Positions 33,103 through 41,805 of a stretch of DNA of 64,000 bases are shown in pieces (position 1 is the first letter of the stretch; the number at the start of each line of letters is the position of its first letter). Below the pieces are notes generated by a model. That model worked only from the letters and a program-made list of their open reading frames with translations, was not told the origin of the DNA and did no database searches. The translations under genes were made by a program, and so were the position numbers. The stretch is taken from the NCBI GenBank assembly GCA_964497855.1, contig CAZCFM010000001.1, positions 62,001-126,000 of the forward strand, given 5' to 3'. This DNA comes from CAYLNG01 sp964497855. Lineage in GTDB: Bacteria; Verrucomicrobiota; Kiritimatiellia; SS1-B-03-39; UBA6053.

Positions 33103-34002
33103 TCAGGGTGTGGGACTGGGCGCGGGTGTAGGCGTTGCAGGGAGGTCCACAAACTGATCGAGCTTCACCCGGAACAGAGATCGGCCTTCGTTGGAGATCA
33201 AAAGCGTTTCGTCATCCAGCCAGGCCAGGCCCTCGCATTGCTCCAGCGTCCAGTGGGGAATGCGCCAGTGTTTGCGTTTGCCGGCGAAAAAATCGTCGCC
33301 CTCCCCTGCCCTCTCGAACATCCAAATTCCGCTGTAGGTCAACACGGCCAGGCGGCGCCCGTCCGGGTGCAGGTCTGCGGCGGTGGCCTGGCCAATATTG
33401 TCCGCCTGCGCGACAAAGGTCAGCTCCTGTTCCTCGTCCCCGCCCGAATCGTCCAGCCGATAGAGGCGGATATTCCTGTCGGAGCGGTGTTTGGTGATGA
33501 TGTAGAGTTTCTCCGCGTGCAGAAAAATGGATTCACAGTCAAAATTGAGTTTTTCAGGCGGAAATGCCTTCTGATCGGGATAACGAACGCGAATGCGACG
33601 GCGGAGCGGCAGGCTGGCGGGGATGTCGTCGCCGGGTTCATCGACGACATAGACGCAGAGATCGCGGCGCTTGTTGAGGTTGTTGCCCAGATCGGCAATC
33701 CAGAGTTGGCCCTTGCCATCGGAGGCAATGTCTTCCCAATCGACGTTGCGGGCGCCATCGATGCGGACGGGGCCGGACAGAGCGCGGCCCCCGGCGTCCA
33801 GGGCGAAAATTTCGGCAGCGGATCCGCTGTCGTTGTGCGTCCAGAAACGGCCGTCGACCCGCGAGGATCGGGCGAGACCGGAGGATTCCGTGACGCGGAC
33901 TTCCGCGATGGTGGCGGCGGGCGTGGGCAGCGCCGAGGGATCAGGGGTGGCGATACCGAGGGTGCCCATGAGGGTGCGCGCAATGCGGTTGGTCAGAATC
34001 AT
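33103..34002 (-). CDS. Beta-propeller-like protein (esterase-like/phytase-related repeats)
   Basis: A 299-residue protein with repeated blade-like units: ESSGLARSSRVDGRFWTHND, IFALDAGGRAL, DWEDIASDGKGQLWIADLGN and CEGLAWLDDETLLISNEG. This pattern resembles the phytase/esterase-like propeller families that carry SGLA and WEDIA elements. There is no strong signal peptide, although MILTNRIARTLMGTLGIA might act as a weak one. A Pro/Thr tail ends the chain. The ATG overlaps the histidine kinase stop, so it is coupled to the sensor operon. Its ligand is unknown. Confidence 0.65.
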   Translation of the reverse strand: MILTNRIARTLMGTLGIATPDPSALPTPAATIAEVRVTESSGLARSSRVDGRFWTHNDSGSAAEIFALDAGGRALSGPVRIDGARNVDWEDIASDGKGQLWIADLGNNLNKRRDLCVYVVDEPGDDIPASLPLRRRIRVRYPDQKAFPPEKLNFDCESIFLHAEKLYIITKHRSDRNIRLYRLDDSGGDEEQELTFVAQADNIGQATAADLHPDGRRLAVLTYSGIWMFERAGEGDDFFAGKRKHWRIPHWTLEQCEGLAWLDDETLLISNEGRSLFRVKLDQFVDLPATPTPAPSPTP

Positions 34003-35417
34003 GTCGAAGTCTCCAGGGGAAGTTCGAGTCGAAAAATTGCGCCGCCCTCCGGACGGTTGGCTGCAAACAGTTGTCCCTGGTGCTGACGCGCCAGGTCCCG
34101 CGAAATCGCCAGTCCCAGCCCGAGGCCAAACTGTCCTCCGCCGCTTTTGGTGGTGACATTGGGTTCAAAAATCTTTTCCAGCAGATGCGCAGGGATTCCG
34201 TGCCCTTCATCGGCCACTTCGATCCAGACCCGCGCCTCACCGCGTCCGCTGCGCAGCAAAATCTGCTTTCCCGGCGCGGTGGCGTCGCAGGCATTGGTGA
34301 GCAGATTGGTGAGGATTTGGTTGATCTCGCCGGCGCGGGCGGGAATTTCCGGAAGATCGGCGAGTTCCAGACGGAGATCGTAATGTTTGAGGCGGTGGTT
34401 GAGAACCATCAGGGTGTCGCGCACACAGGTTTCGATGTCGACACGTCCCACCGAGCCTTCGTCCTGGCGACTGTAACTTTTGAGGCTTTTCACAAGACGG
34501 GTGATGCGGTCGTCGGCAATCTGTATCCCCCTCAGCGCGGCCCCCATTTCGAATATGCCGAGATTGTGCTCCACGACACTCACGCGGTTGGCGCGCAAAT
34601 CCGGATCGACGATATTCCGCGCGGCGGGCGTGAGACGCGAGACGCGCCGACAGAGGCTGCGGGGCAGGGATGAAAACTCGTTTTGCAGGCTTTCCAGGCG
34701 TTCGCGCGATTCCTGGGTGCTCAGATACGGGGCAGCGCGCCCCTCCTCAAACAGAGTGCTGCGCTCGCCAGTGAACAGCGCCGGCAGGAGTCGCCCGAGT
34801 TGCTCCACGCTTTGCAGAAGCGAGGAGGAGGGGTTGTTGATTTCGTGGGCGATGCCGGCGAGGAGCTGTCCCATGACCGCCAGTTTTTCCCGGTGCACGA
34901 GCTGGTTGCGTGTGGTTTCGAGATCGACGAGCGCCTCGCGCAACGCGTTCCGCTCGGCCTCCAGCTCGCGGGTGAGGCCGCCCACTTTCAGGGTGAGGCC
35001 AACCACGCGGCGATAACGGTCGCTGAGATTGACGACCAGCAGTTCCTGGGTGATGCGGGCAAAGGCGGGATCTTCGGCGACTTCGCGTTCGAATTGATCG
35101 CGGCTGAGGCGCAGACAGAGCAGCGGCGTCACCGCGCGGATGGCCGTGAAGGAACTGCGCCCGGTCCAGAACGACAGAATGCCGAGCAACGAGCCGGGGC
35201 CGAGCAGGTCGAGCGAGGTGATGCCACCATCTGCGGCGGTTTTGGACAATTCGGCTGTGCCGTCGAGCAGGATAAAGAGAGACTCGTTGGTAGCCCCCTC
35301 CTCCAGAATGCAGGCCCCCTGCGGGAAGCGGACGGGTTCCTGGCCGAGGGCGCGGGCACGATCCGCCAAGCGGCGGATGGCGTCGGGTGTCGAAGGAGAC
35401 CTCAGGTCCGCGTCCAT
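33999..35417 (-). CDS. Cyclic-nucleotide-sensing histidine kinase
   Basis: A 472-residue cytoplasmic sensor kinase without membrane helices. Residues 29-125 form a cNMP-binding/CRP-like domain (CILEEGATNESLFILLDGTA). A coiled coil (about 150-178) leads to the HisKA box LAGIAHEINNP with His191. The HATPase has the N-box NQILTNLLTNACDA, G1 VADEGHGIP and G2 GLGLGLAISRDL. Lack of a membrane anchor suggests it senses an internal signal through the cNMP-like domain. It lies 6 bp after its likely partner, the response regulator. Confidence 0.9.
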   Translation of the reverse strand: MDADLRSPSTPDAIRRLADRARALGQEPVRFPQGACILEEGATNESLFILLDGTAELSKTAADGGITSLDLLGPGSLLGILSFWTGRSSFTAIRAVTPLLCLRLSRDQFEREVAEDPAFARITQELLVVNLSDRYRRVVGLTLKVGGLTRELEAERNALREALVDLETTRNQLVHREKLAVMGQLLAGIAHEINNPSSSLLQSVEQLGRLLPALFTGERSTLFEEGRAAPYLSTQESRERLESLQNEFSSLPRSLCRRVSRLTPAARNIVDPDLRANRVSVVEHNLGIFEMGAALRGIQIADDRITRLVKSLKSYSRQDEGSVGRVDIETCVRDTLMVLNHRLKHYDLRLELADLPEIPARAGEINQILTNLLTNACDATAPGKQILLRSGRGEARVWIEVADEGHGIPAHLLEKIFEPNVTTKSGGGQFGLGLGLAISRDLARQHQGQLFAANRPEGGAIFRLELPLETST

Positions 35418-35423
35418 GGCCGG

Positions 35424-35918
35424 TCAACGGTCTTCCGTGAACTGCCGACGGAGATAATCGCCCAGCTCGGCCACATCGAGCTGCTTCAGGTAGGGCATGG
35501 GATTGAGGTCCATGTCTTTGATGAAAATGCTCAACTGTCGGCGGGCCACGCGCAGGAGTTCGCCGCGTTCCCAGGGTTTGGCGATATAATGGGCCAGGCC
35601 GGCTTCGTTGACCGCCTTGATGGTGGCGTCGAGACCTGCCTGACCGGTCAGCAGCACGTTGCGGGTGGGAATCCAGCGAGGGTCGTGTTCAAGTTCGACC
35701 ATGAAGTCGACCCCCGTGACGCCGGGCATGATGTGGTCGCAAAAGAGGACGCCCACAAAGTCGCCATCGGCGGCGATGCGTTCGAGGGCCTCGCGGGCCT
35801 CGGCGGCATTGGCGGCGGTTTCGACGGGGAAGAGGTCTTCGAGCACTTCCAGCTCGCGCACCACGGCGTCGAGCACATCGGGTTCATCGTCCACGCAGAG
35901 AATATGTATTTGTTTCAT
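35424..35918 (-). CDS. Response regulator (receiver domain with short C-terminal extension)
   Basis: A 164-residue protein. The acidic pocket is Asp10-Asp11, the phosphoacceptor Asp61 in LFCDHIMPG, the threonine Thr91 and the lysine Lys114 in AKPWE. About 40 residues follow the receiver without a DNA-binding domain, so output is probably by protein contact. The RpfG/HupR-like HYIAKPW motif is noted. The start at 35918 is preceded by GGAGACCCC. It forms a pair with the cNMP histidine kinase downstream. Confidence 0.9.
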   Translation of the reverse strand: MKQIHILCVDDEPDVLDAVVRELEVLEDLFPVETAANAAEAREALERIAADGDFVGVLFCDHIMPGVTGVDFMVELEHDPRWIPTRNVLLTGQAGLDATIKAVNEAGLAHYIAKPWERGELLRVARRQLSIFIKDMDLNPMPYLKQLDVAELGDYLRRQFTEDR

Positions 35919-35939
35919 GGGGTCTCCTGTCAAGAGGGC

Positions 35940-37346
35940 TTAGATGATCAGCGGCCAAACGGCAAGCCCGAACAAAAGGCTGAACACAATACCCAGGATA
36001 CCCACGACCGCCCCGGCTTTCAGAAGATCGGAGGTGTCGATCAGTCCGGTGGACAGGGCAATGGCGTTGGGCGGGGTGGAAATCGGGAGCAGGTTGGAAT
36101 AGCTGACGATAATGCCGATGACCACGATGGGGATGATCATTTGCGCCTCGGTGCCGCCCTGGGGCAACATCGCGATGGCAATCGGCACAAGGATGGTCGC
36201 ACTCACCGTGTGGGAAACGAGGTTGGCCACGGCAAAACCGACGAGGGCGAAAAGCAGGACCAGCATCATGGGCGAAACCGCGCTCCAGTCCACCAGTTGA
36301 ATCATCCAGACGGCCAGGCCGGTCTGCTGAAGGCTCAGTCCCAGCGAGATTCCCCCGGCCACTAGCCAGAGGACTTCCCAGGCATAGCCGCGCACATCTT
36401 TTTTGTCCAACACACCAAACGCGGGCATGAGAACGAGAGGCAGGAACGCCACCACCATGGAATTCATGCCATGCAGGGTTTCCGTGACCCACAACAGGAC
36501 CGTTGTCCCGAAAATCACGTAACAGCCGATGGCCTTCGGACTGCGGTCAAAGGTTCCCGAAATCGAAAGTTCGAAACGCTCGATGCCGGGCGGGAACAAT
36601 CGGCAGAGAAAAAACCAGGTCAGGCCCATGGTAAGGATCACCAGGGGAACCGCCATCAGCATCCAGGTACTGAACGGGATCACTATCCCCGCACGCTGAA
36701 GGGCAGCAATGACAACAGCGTTCGGCGGCGTGCCAATGGGGGTGGCGATCCCGCCGATGTTGGCACCGACGGGGATGGCCAGGGCGATGAGTTTGCGGAA
36801 GGGGTCTTTGTCGGGTACCGCCGCCACGATGGGCAGCGCGACTGTCATCATCATCGCCGTGGTCGCGGTGTTGGACATGAAGGCGGAGAGGATGCCCGTG
36901 ACGGTCATCACGCCCAGGGCCACCAGTTTCGGCTTGCTGCCAAAGGGTTTCAGGAGAATGCGGGTCAGGCTGCGGTCCAGCGAATACTTCTCTGCCGCGC
37001 GGGCGAGGCTGAAGCCCCCGAGAAACAGAATGAGAATGGGATTGGCGAGGGTGCCGTAGAATTCCGTGTAACGTGGGGCTTTGTAGGCATCGCCCATCAG
37101 ACGCTGCAACAGGGGCAGGATCGGGCTCTGATCCGACAGCAGCAGGACCTGGCAGAGAATGACCGCCAGGCTCGTGGCGTAAATCGGGATGGGTTCGGTC
37201 ATCCAGAAGACCGCCGCCATCACAAAGATGCCAAGACCGATGTGTCCGGCGGTCGATAACCCCGCAAACCCGCAAAATGGAAACAGGATCAAAGCGCCAA
37301 GGCCCAGAATGAGACCAATGATTTTTTTCAGGGGATAGGATTTCAC
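35940..37346 (-). CDS. DASS/SLC13-family anion transporter
   Basis: A 468-residue permease with about twelve helices, predicted to import dicarboxylates, sulfate or similar anions with sodium. Two repeated motifs of the family are clear: SNTATTAMMMTVALP with NIGGIATPIGTPPNAV in the first half, and SHTVSATILVPIA with LPISTPPNAIALSTG in the second. I start at the GTG at 37346 (SYPLKKIIGLILG), with GGAG upstream, rather than the far longer open frame. It is the first gene of a minus-strand array and lies 21 bp before the response regulator, which may report on its substrate. Confidence 0.88.
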   Translation of the reverse strand: MKSYPLKKIIGLILGLGALILFPFCGFAGLSTAGHIGLGIFVMAAVFWMTEPIPIYATSLAVILCQVLLLSDQSPILPLLQRLMGDAYKAPRYTEFYGTLANPILILFLGGFSLARAAEKYSLDRSLTRILLKPFGSKPKLVALGVMTVTGILSAFMSNTATTAMMMTVALPIVAAVPDKDPFRKLIALAIPVGANIGGIATPIGTPPNAVVIAALQRAGIVIPFSTWMLMAVPLVILTMGLTWFFLCRLFPPGIERFELSISGTFDRSPKAIGCYVIFGTTVLLWVTETLHGMNSMVVAFLPLVLMPAFGVLDKKDVRGYAWEVLWLVAGGISLGLSLQQTGLAVWMIQLVDWSAVSPMMLVLLFALVGFAVANLVSHTVSATILVPIAIAMLPQGGTEAQMIIPIVVIGIIVSYSNLLPISTPPNAIALSTGLIDTSDLLKAGAVVGILGIVFSLLFGLAVWPLII

Positions 37347-37509
37347 AGGGAGGCTCCAGAAGGAAATTGAAGGCCTTCGCCTTAGTGCAGCTGCACGAGA
37401 ATGCAATCCTCCGGCGAAATCATTCGTGGACATGTGTAAGGAACCCCGGGGCGCTGCGTTGTATCCATGTACTGTTTCCACACAAACAAACCTCACCGGA
37501 GTATTCATC

Positions 37510-38001
37510 ATGTTTCAACAATTGACCAAAGTGCTGTTCGTAACCGTTGCCACCCTCGGATTCTCAACTCTTCGCGCTGCCGCGCCTGCCGACATTGTCG
37601 ACACCGCAGTCGCCGCTGGTTCCTTCAAAACCCTCGTCGCCGCCGTTCAGGCCGCCGGCTTGGTGGACGCCCTTAAAGGCGAAGGTCCCCTCACTGTCTT
37701 CGCTCCCACCGACGAAGCCTTTGCCGCCCTTCCCGCCGGCACGGTTGAAGAGCTTCTCAAACCGGAAAACAAAGCCAAACTGGCCGCCATCCTCACCTAT
37801 CATGTCGTCGCCGGCAAAGTAACCGCCGCTGACGTTGTCAAACTCGAATCCGCGACCACTCTTCAGGGTCAGGATGTAAAAATTGCCGTGAAAGACGGCA
37901 AAGTCATGATCAACAATGCCACCGTGGTCAAAGCCGATATCATGACCTCCAACGGCGTGATTCACGTGATCGATACCGTGATCCTTCCCCCCAGCAACTA
38001 A
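37510..38001 (+). CDS. Small secreted fasciclin-domain protein
   Basis: A 163-residue protein with a signal peptide (MFQQLTKVLFVTVATLGFST) and one FAS1 domain. The domain has DIVDTAVAAGSFKTLVAAVQ, the H1 box LTVFAPTDEAFAALP and the H2-like GVIHVIDTVILP. FAS1 proteins mediate adhesion or polymer binding. The start is fixed by GGAG at 37498-37501, 8 bases upstream of the ATG. It is monocistronic and ends in a strong terminator. Confidence 0.92.
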   Translation: MFQQLTKVLFVTVATLGFSTLRAAAPADIVDTAVAAGSFKTLVAAVQAAGLVDALKGEGPLTVFAPTDEAFAALPAGTVEELLKPENKAKLAAILTYHVVAGKVTAADVVKLESATTLQGQDVKIAVKDGKVMINNATVVKADIMTSNGVIHVIDTVILPPSN

Positions 38002-38026
38002 TACAAATCCAACGTGGAAACGTACT

Positions 38027-38053
38027 GCTCCCGGTTCAGGCCGGGAGCTTTTT
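38027..38053 (+). terminator. Intrinsic terminator of the fasciclin gene
   Basis: GCTCCCGG and CCGGGAGC pair around the loop TTCAGG and are followed by TTTTTC. The stop codon of the convergent MFS gene (38036-38038) lies in the loop. Confidence 0.85.
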
Positions 38054-39238
38054 CTGTTTCCGCAGGCCGAACACCGGCAGCAGGCCCAGGGCGAACACGA
38101 GGGCAAAGACGCGGAGGGTGATGCCATAGCCACCGCTGAGTTCGCGGATGTGCGCGACCAACAAGGGGCCAACGATGCCCGCCGCCGCCCAGGCGGTCAG
38201 CAGCCGCCCGTAGATCACGGAAAGATGCGCGTTGCCAAAAAGGTCTCCGACGTAGGCCGGAACGGTAGCAAATCCGCCCCCGTAACAACTCAGGATCAGA
38301 AAAACCAGCGCTTGAAAAAGCAAAGGGTGGGTCACGCGGGGCAGCAGCAGAAATGCGGCCGCCTGGAGAAAGAAAAACAGAAGCCAGGTCACATGGCGGC
38401 CGATGCCATCGCTCACGCTCGACCATCCGATACGACCAAGGCCGTTAAAGAGTCCCATGAGGCCGACCATGGCGGCGGCGCTGGCGGCCGACATTCCCGT
38501 CATTTCGATCGCCAGAGGCGAAGCGGTGGAGATGATGGCGATGCCGCAGCAGATGTTCAAAAAGAAGACCAGCCACAGGAGATAGAAGCGTGGGTCGCGC
38601 ATCACGGTTCCAACGGGAAGGGAACTTCCCTCCGTTTTCTTTTTCGGGAAACGATCCGCGAAATCCGCCGGCGGATTCTGCAGGACCAGCGAGGACAGGC
38701 CCATGAGCAGGGCGTAGCCGGCCGCCAGCATGAAAAACGTGTTGGATATGCCGCGTAGCGGAATGCTTTGAGCAATGATCGGTCCGGCCAGAAGCGCCCC
38801 GAAGCCGAAACCCATTGTGGCTAGACCGGTTGCAAAACCACGGCGGTCCGGGAACCATTTCACCAGTGTGGCCACCGGGGAGACGTAGCCGATGCCCAAC
38901 CCGATGCCGGCAATGAGCCCATACCCCGCATAAAAGCCCCAGCGGGAGGAGGCGTTGACCGAAACGGCCGACAACACAAGACCCAGCACAAAGAAAAACG
39001 TGGCGATCAGACAACTGCGGCGGGGCCCCAGGCGTTCGACTCGTTTGCCTCCGAAAGCCGCCGAAAGCCCCAGGAATAAAATGGCCAGACTGAAGGCCAG
39101 CGAGACCTGGCTGTTGGTCCAGTCCAACGATTTCTGCAACGGCGCTTTCCAGACGCTGTACGCGTACACGGAACCAATCGAAACGTGAATGCCTACGGCG
39201 GCGGCGGCGATCAACCAACGATGAAGAAATGGATTCAT
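38036..39238 (-). CDS. MFS transporter of the oxalate/formate antiporter (OFA) type
   Basis: A 400-residue twelve-helix transporter. The N-terminal IHVSIGSVYAYSVWKAPL and the loop KWFPDRRGFATGLATMGFG are hallmarks of the OFA group. It probably exchanges small carboxylates, but the substrate is not proven. The start at 39238 (MNPFLHRWLIAAAAVG) matches the family; a frame from 39274 is longer. It follows cysC by 56 bp and may be read from the polysaccharide operon. Confidence 0.88.
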   Translation of the reverse strand: MNPFLHRWLIAAAAVGIHVSIGSVYAYSVWKAPLQKSLDWTNSQVSLAFSLAILFLGLSAAFGGKRVERLGPRRSCLIATFFFVLGLVLSAVSVNASSRWGFYAGYGLIAGIGLGIGYVSPVATLVKWFPDRRGFATGLATMGFGFGALLAGPIIAQSIPLRGISNTFFMLAAGYALLMGLSSLVLQNPPADFADRFPKKKTEGSSLPVGTVMRDPRFYLLWLVFFLNICCGIAIISTASPLAIEMTGMSAASAAAMVGLMGLFNGLGRIGWSSVSDGIGRHVTWLLFFFLQAAAFLLLPRVTHPLLFQALVFLILSCYGGGFATVPAYVGDLFGNAHLSVIYGRLLTAWAAAGIVGPLLVAHIRELSGGYGITLRVFALVFALGLLPVFGLRKQKKLPA

Positions 39239-39294
39239 GCGCGCGGCCCCTATGGAGTCCACAGATTTTTGCAATCCAGGAAAGACGCCCGCGT

Positions 39295-39885
39295 TCAGAG
39301 CCCGCCCAGATCGGCGGGAATACGGTTCAGGTTTTCGAGGAGAGATTCAAGGGCTTCGAGCGAGCACTCGAGGGTCAATCTGGAAGTATTCAGGGAGAGA
39401 TCCGGGGCCTCCGGGGCTTCAAAAGGCGAATCGATACCGGTAAAGTTTGAAATTTCGCCCTTGCGGGCTTTGCGGTAGAGGCCTTTGACGTCGCGGGCTT
39501 CGCAGACGTCCAGAGGGGTCGAGATGTAAATTTCCTGAAAACGCTGGGAGCCAATAATGTTCCGGGCGAGACGGCGGCTTTCGCGGAGGGGGGAGATGAA
39601 GGCGGTGATCACCACAACCCCGGCGTCGGCCATGAGGGCGGCGACTTCGGCGAGGCGACGGAGGTTTTCCGTGCGGTCAGGAATGGAGAAGCCCAGATCT
39701 TTGCACAGGCCCGTGCGGATGCAATCGCCGTCCAGGACAGTGGCGAGGATGCGGCGCCGGAGCAGTCGGGCCAGCAAGGCATCGGCGATGGTGGATTTGC
39801 CGGCGCCGGAGAGTCCGGTGAACCAGAGGACAACTCCTTTTTGACCGAGGAGGGCTTCACGCAGGCGGGTTGGGTTTTCGGTCAC
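39295..39885 (-). CDS. cysC: Adenylylsulfate (APS) kinase
   Basis: A 196-residue kinase that phosphorylates APS to PAPS, the activated sulfate for sulfotransferases and reduction. Walker A is GLSGAGKST; DGDCIRTGLCKDLGFS and the lid GLYRKARKGEISNFTGID are intact. It starts at a GTG that overlaps the stop of the polymerase gene (GTGA), preceded by GGAGACCCC. No sulfate assimilation genes are near. Its place at the end of an exopolysaccharide operon suggests PAPS supply for a sulfated polymer. Confidence 0.93.
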   Translation of the reverse strand: MTENPTRLREALLGQKGVVLWFTGLSGAGKSTIADALLARLLRRRILATVLDGDCIRTGLCKDLGFSIPDRTENLRRLAEVAALMADAGVVVITAFISPLRESRRLARNIIGSQRFQEIYISTPLDVCEARDVKGLYRKARKGEISNFTGIDSPFEAPEAPDLSLNTSRLTLECSLEALESLLENLNRIPADLGGL

Positions 39886-41801
39886 GGGGTCTCCGCTGGG
39901 GAACTGCGCTCGCGAAGGAGCTGACGCAGGTGTTGTTGGTTGAGGGTAATTTGGCGGTTGCCGGGTTTCCGTTGGGCGGCCACGTTAAATGCCGCAAGAG
40001 ATTCCTCCAGACGTCCTGCGTGTTTGAGCGCCAGCCCATATTGCACGCGGACTTCGGTTTCGTACGGGGCCAGTCGCAGGAGTTCCTCGAGTCCGGCCAA
40101 CGCGGTTTCGCGGTCATTTTCCATTCGGGCGAGTTCGACGAGTCCCGCTCGGGCGATACGGTCGTAGGGATTCCACCGAAGGGCGGTTTCGTAAGCCTGT
40201 CGGCTGCGGGCGATGTGGTCACTGCGGCGGACGGGATCGCGCATCCAGAAGGCTTTGGAGCGTTCCTCGAAGCCCAGTTCAGTCCACCCGCGGGCCTTGA
40301 AAGGAGTCCATCGGCGCAGGACGGAGGCGGCGCGGCTGGCCGCGATTTCGTCCTGACGGATCGTCGCTGCATCCAGCTGGTACTCTGCGAGGGATCCGAT
40401 GAACAGGACAGGGAATGCAGCGAGCAGCGTCAGCGCGATCAATAACGCGGGCAGCGGCAGCCAGCGGGAGAGCGCGGGGGACAGTCGTTTGCGTTTCCAG
40501 ACGGCGAGCTGCAGACCGCGTCCGTCGAGGCATCCGAGAAGGAGAACCAGCGACATGGCGGAACCGATGATGTGCAGGTTGAAATCAAAGACCGCGTGTA
40601 CAAGCACGGCCACCAGCAGCGAAAGCATGGCGAAGGGCACCATGGCCCGACCGGGATCGGCGCAGCGCAGGCCGGCGCGAAGGAACCGGATGAGGATCGT
40701 CACGATGCCGATGATCAAAAGTGCCGCGATCGGCCATCCATATTCAGCAATCAGATGCAGAAATTCGTTGTGAGCGTATTCAATGTACAGCTTGTCGTGA
40801 AAGTGTTCGCGATAGCGATCAAAGACGTGGCGGTAGACCCCGGGACCAGCCCCCCAAAAGCCCTCGCCCTCGATCATGCTCCAGGTGTCGGGCCAAAAGG
40901 CGCGGATACGAATGTCCGTCTTTGCGTGTTGCACGCGTTCGCGGAAGGCCGGAGCCATGTGCCAGAGGGCACTGAAGGTCAGGGCCGCAAGAACGATCAG
41001 CGCGGCGAGGGTTGCGACACTCCGTTTCCATCCGCGGCGGAGAGCTGAGCAAAAAAACCAGGTGAAAAGTCCGGCGGCGAGACCCAGCCACCCGGAGCGG
41101 GAAAGGGTCAGACCCAGGGCGGGTACTGCGGGGAGGAGCGTGTAGCCGGCAATGAGTCGCAGCGGAACGCCAGCGGAAGGCGTGGAGACCAGAATGACGG
41201 CGAGAAGGATGCCCAGGTGGATAACCTGCGCAAAATGGTTGGGGCAGATGAAAGTGCCGCTCGCGCGCATCCCGTAACTGGCGGGGCGTGGAAGCCAGAG
41301 CACTTCGGCACGGCCCTGCACCTGAAGCCAGAGGGCGTACATGGAGATCAGACAGACAAGAAGCAAAAAAGTCCCCAACACGGCTTTCCAAACACTGCGG
41401 CGGTTGCACAGGTCGGAAAAACTGATGTAGAAGAGAAGTCCGGCGCTGAGTTGCATCCATTCCGTCCATGCCTGAAACGGCACCCTGGGAAAGAACATCG
41501 CACGGACAAAGACGTACAGGCATAGAAAGGCCCAGAGAGCGGAACCCGGGGGTGGGGAGAGGCTAATCGGCTCCCGTCGAGCCACACGCAGGGTCAGGAA
41601 CTGACAAATCGAGACGACCAGCAGGCCTATAATCCAGAAAGGGGCGGAGGCCCAGAACTGGGTGCCCCCGTAGAGCAGCACCATCCCAACGACGGACAAG
41701 ACGAGCCCCGCACAAAGGGCAGGATCCAAACCCGAAGTTCCGGCAGTGGGGGAGAGGACTTCGGCGCGGGGGCGGCGGCTTTTGGATCGTTCCGTGCCCA
41801 T
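39882..41801 (-). CDS. Wzy/O-antigen-ligase-like polymerase with TPR tail
   Basis: A 639-residue inner-membrane protein with about twelve helices. The large periplasmic loop region contains ASGTFICPNHFAQ and the C-terminal membrane part has IEYAHNEFLHLIAEYGW, the usual Wzy_C pattern (N-x-x-L near an acidic patch). Residues 510-620 resemble TPR repeats (ALRWNPYDRIARAGLVELAR). It probably polymerises or ligates polysaccharide units. It starts 4 bp after the export protein gene and overlaps cysC. Confidence 0.88.
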   Translation of the reverse strand: MGTERSKSRRPRAEVLSPTAGTSGLDPALCAGLVLSVVGMVLLYGGTQFWASAPFWIIGLLVVSICQFLTLRVARREPISLSPPPGSALWAFLCLYVFVRAMFFPRVPFQAWTEWMQLSAGLLFYISFSDLCNRRSVWKAVLGTFLLLVCLISMYALWLQVQGRAEVLWLPRPASYGMRASGTFICPNHFAQVIHLGILLAVILVSTPSAGVPLRLIAGYTLLPAVPALGLTLSRSGWLGLAAGLFTWFFCSALRRGWKRSVATLAALIVLAALTFSALWHMAPAFRERVQHAKTDIRIRAFWPDTWSMIEGEGFWGAGPGVYRHVFDRYREHFHDKLYIEYAHNEFLHLIAEYGWPIAALLIIGIVTILIRFLRAGLRCADPGRAMVPFAMLSLLVAVLVHAVFDFNLHIIGSAMSLVLLLGCLDGRGLQLAVWKRKRLSPALSRWLPLPALLIALTLLAAFPVLFIGSLAEYQLDAATIRQDEIAASRAASVLRRWTPFKARGWTELGFEERSKAFWMRDPVRRSDHIARSRQAYETALRWNPYDRIARAGLVELARMENDRETALAGLEELLRLAPYETEVRVQYGLALKHAGRLEESLAAFNVAAQRKPGNRQITLNQQHLRQLLRERSSPAETP

Positions 41802-41805
41802 GAAC

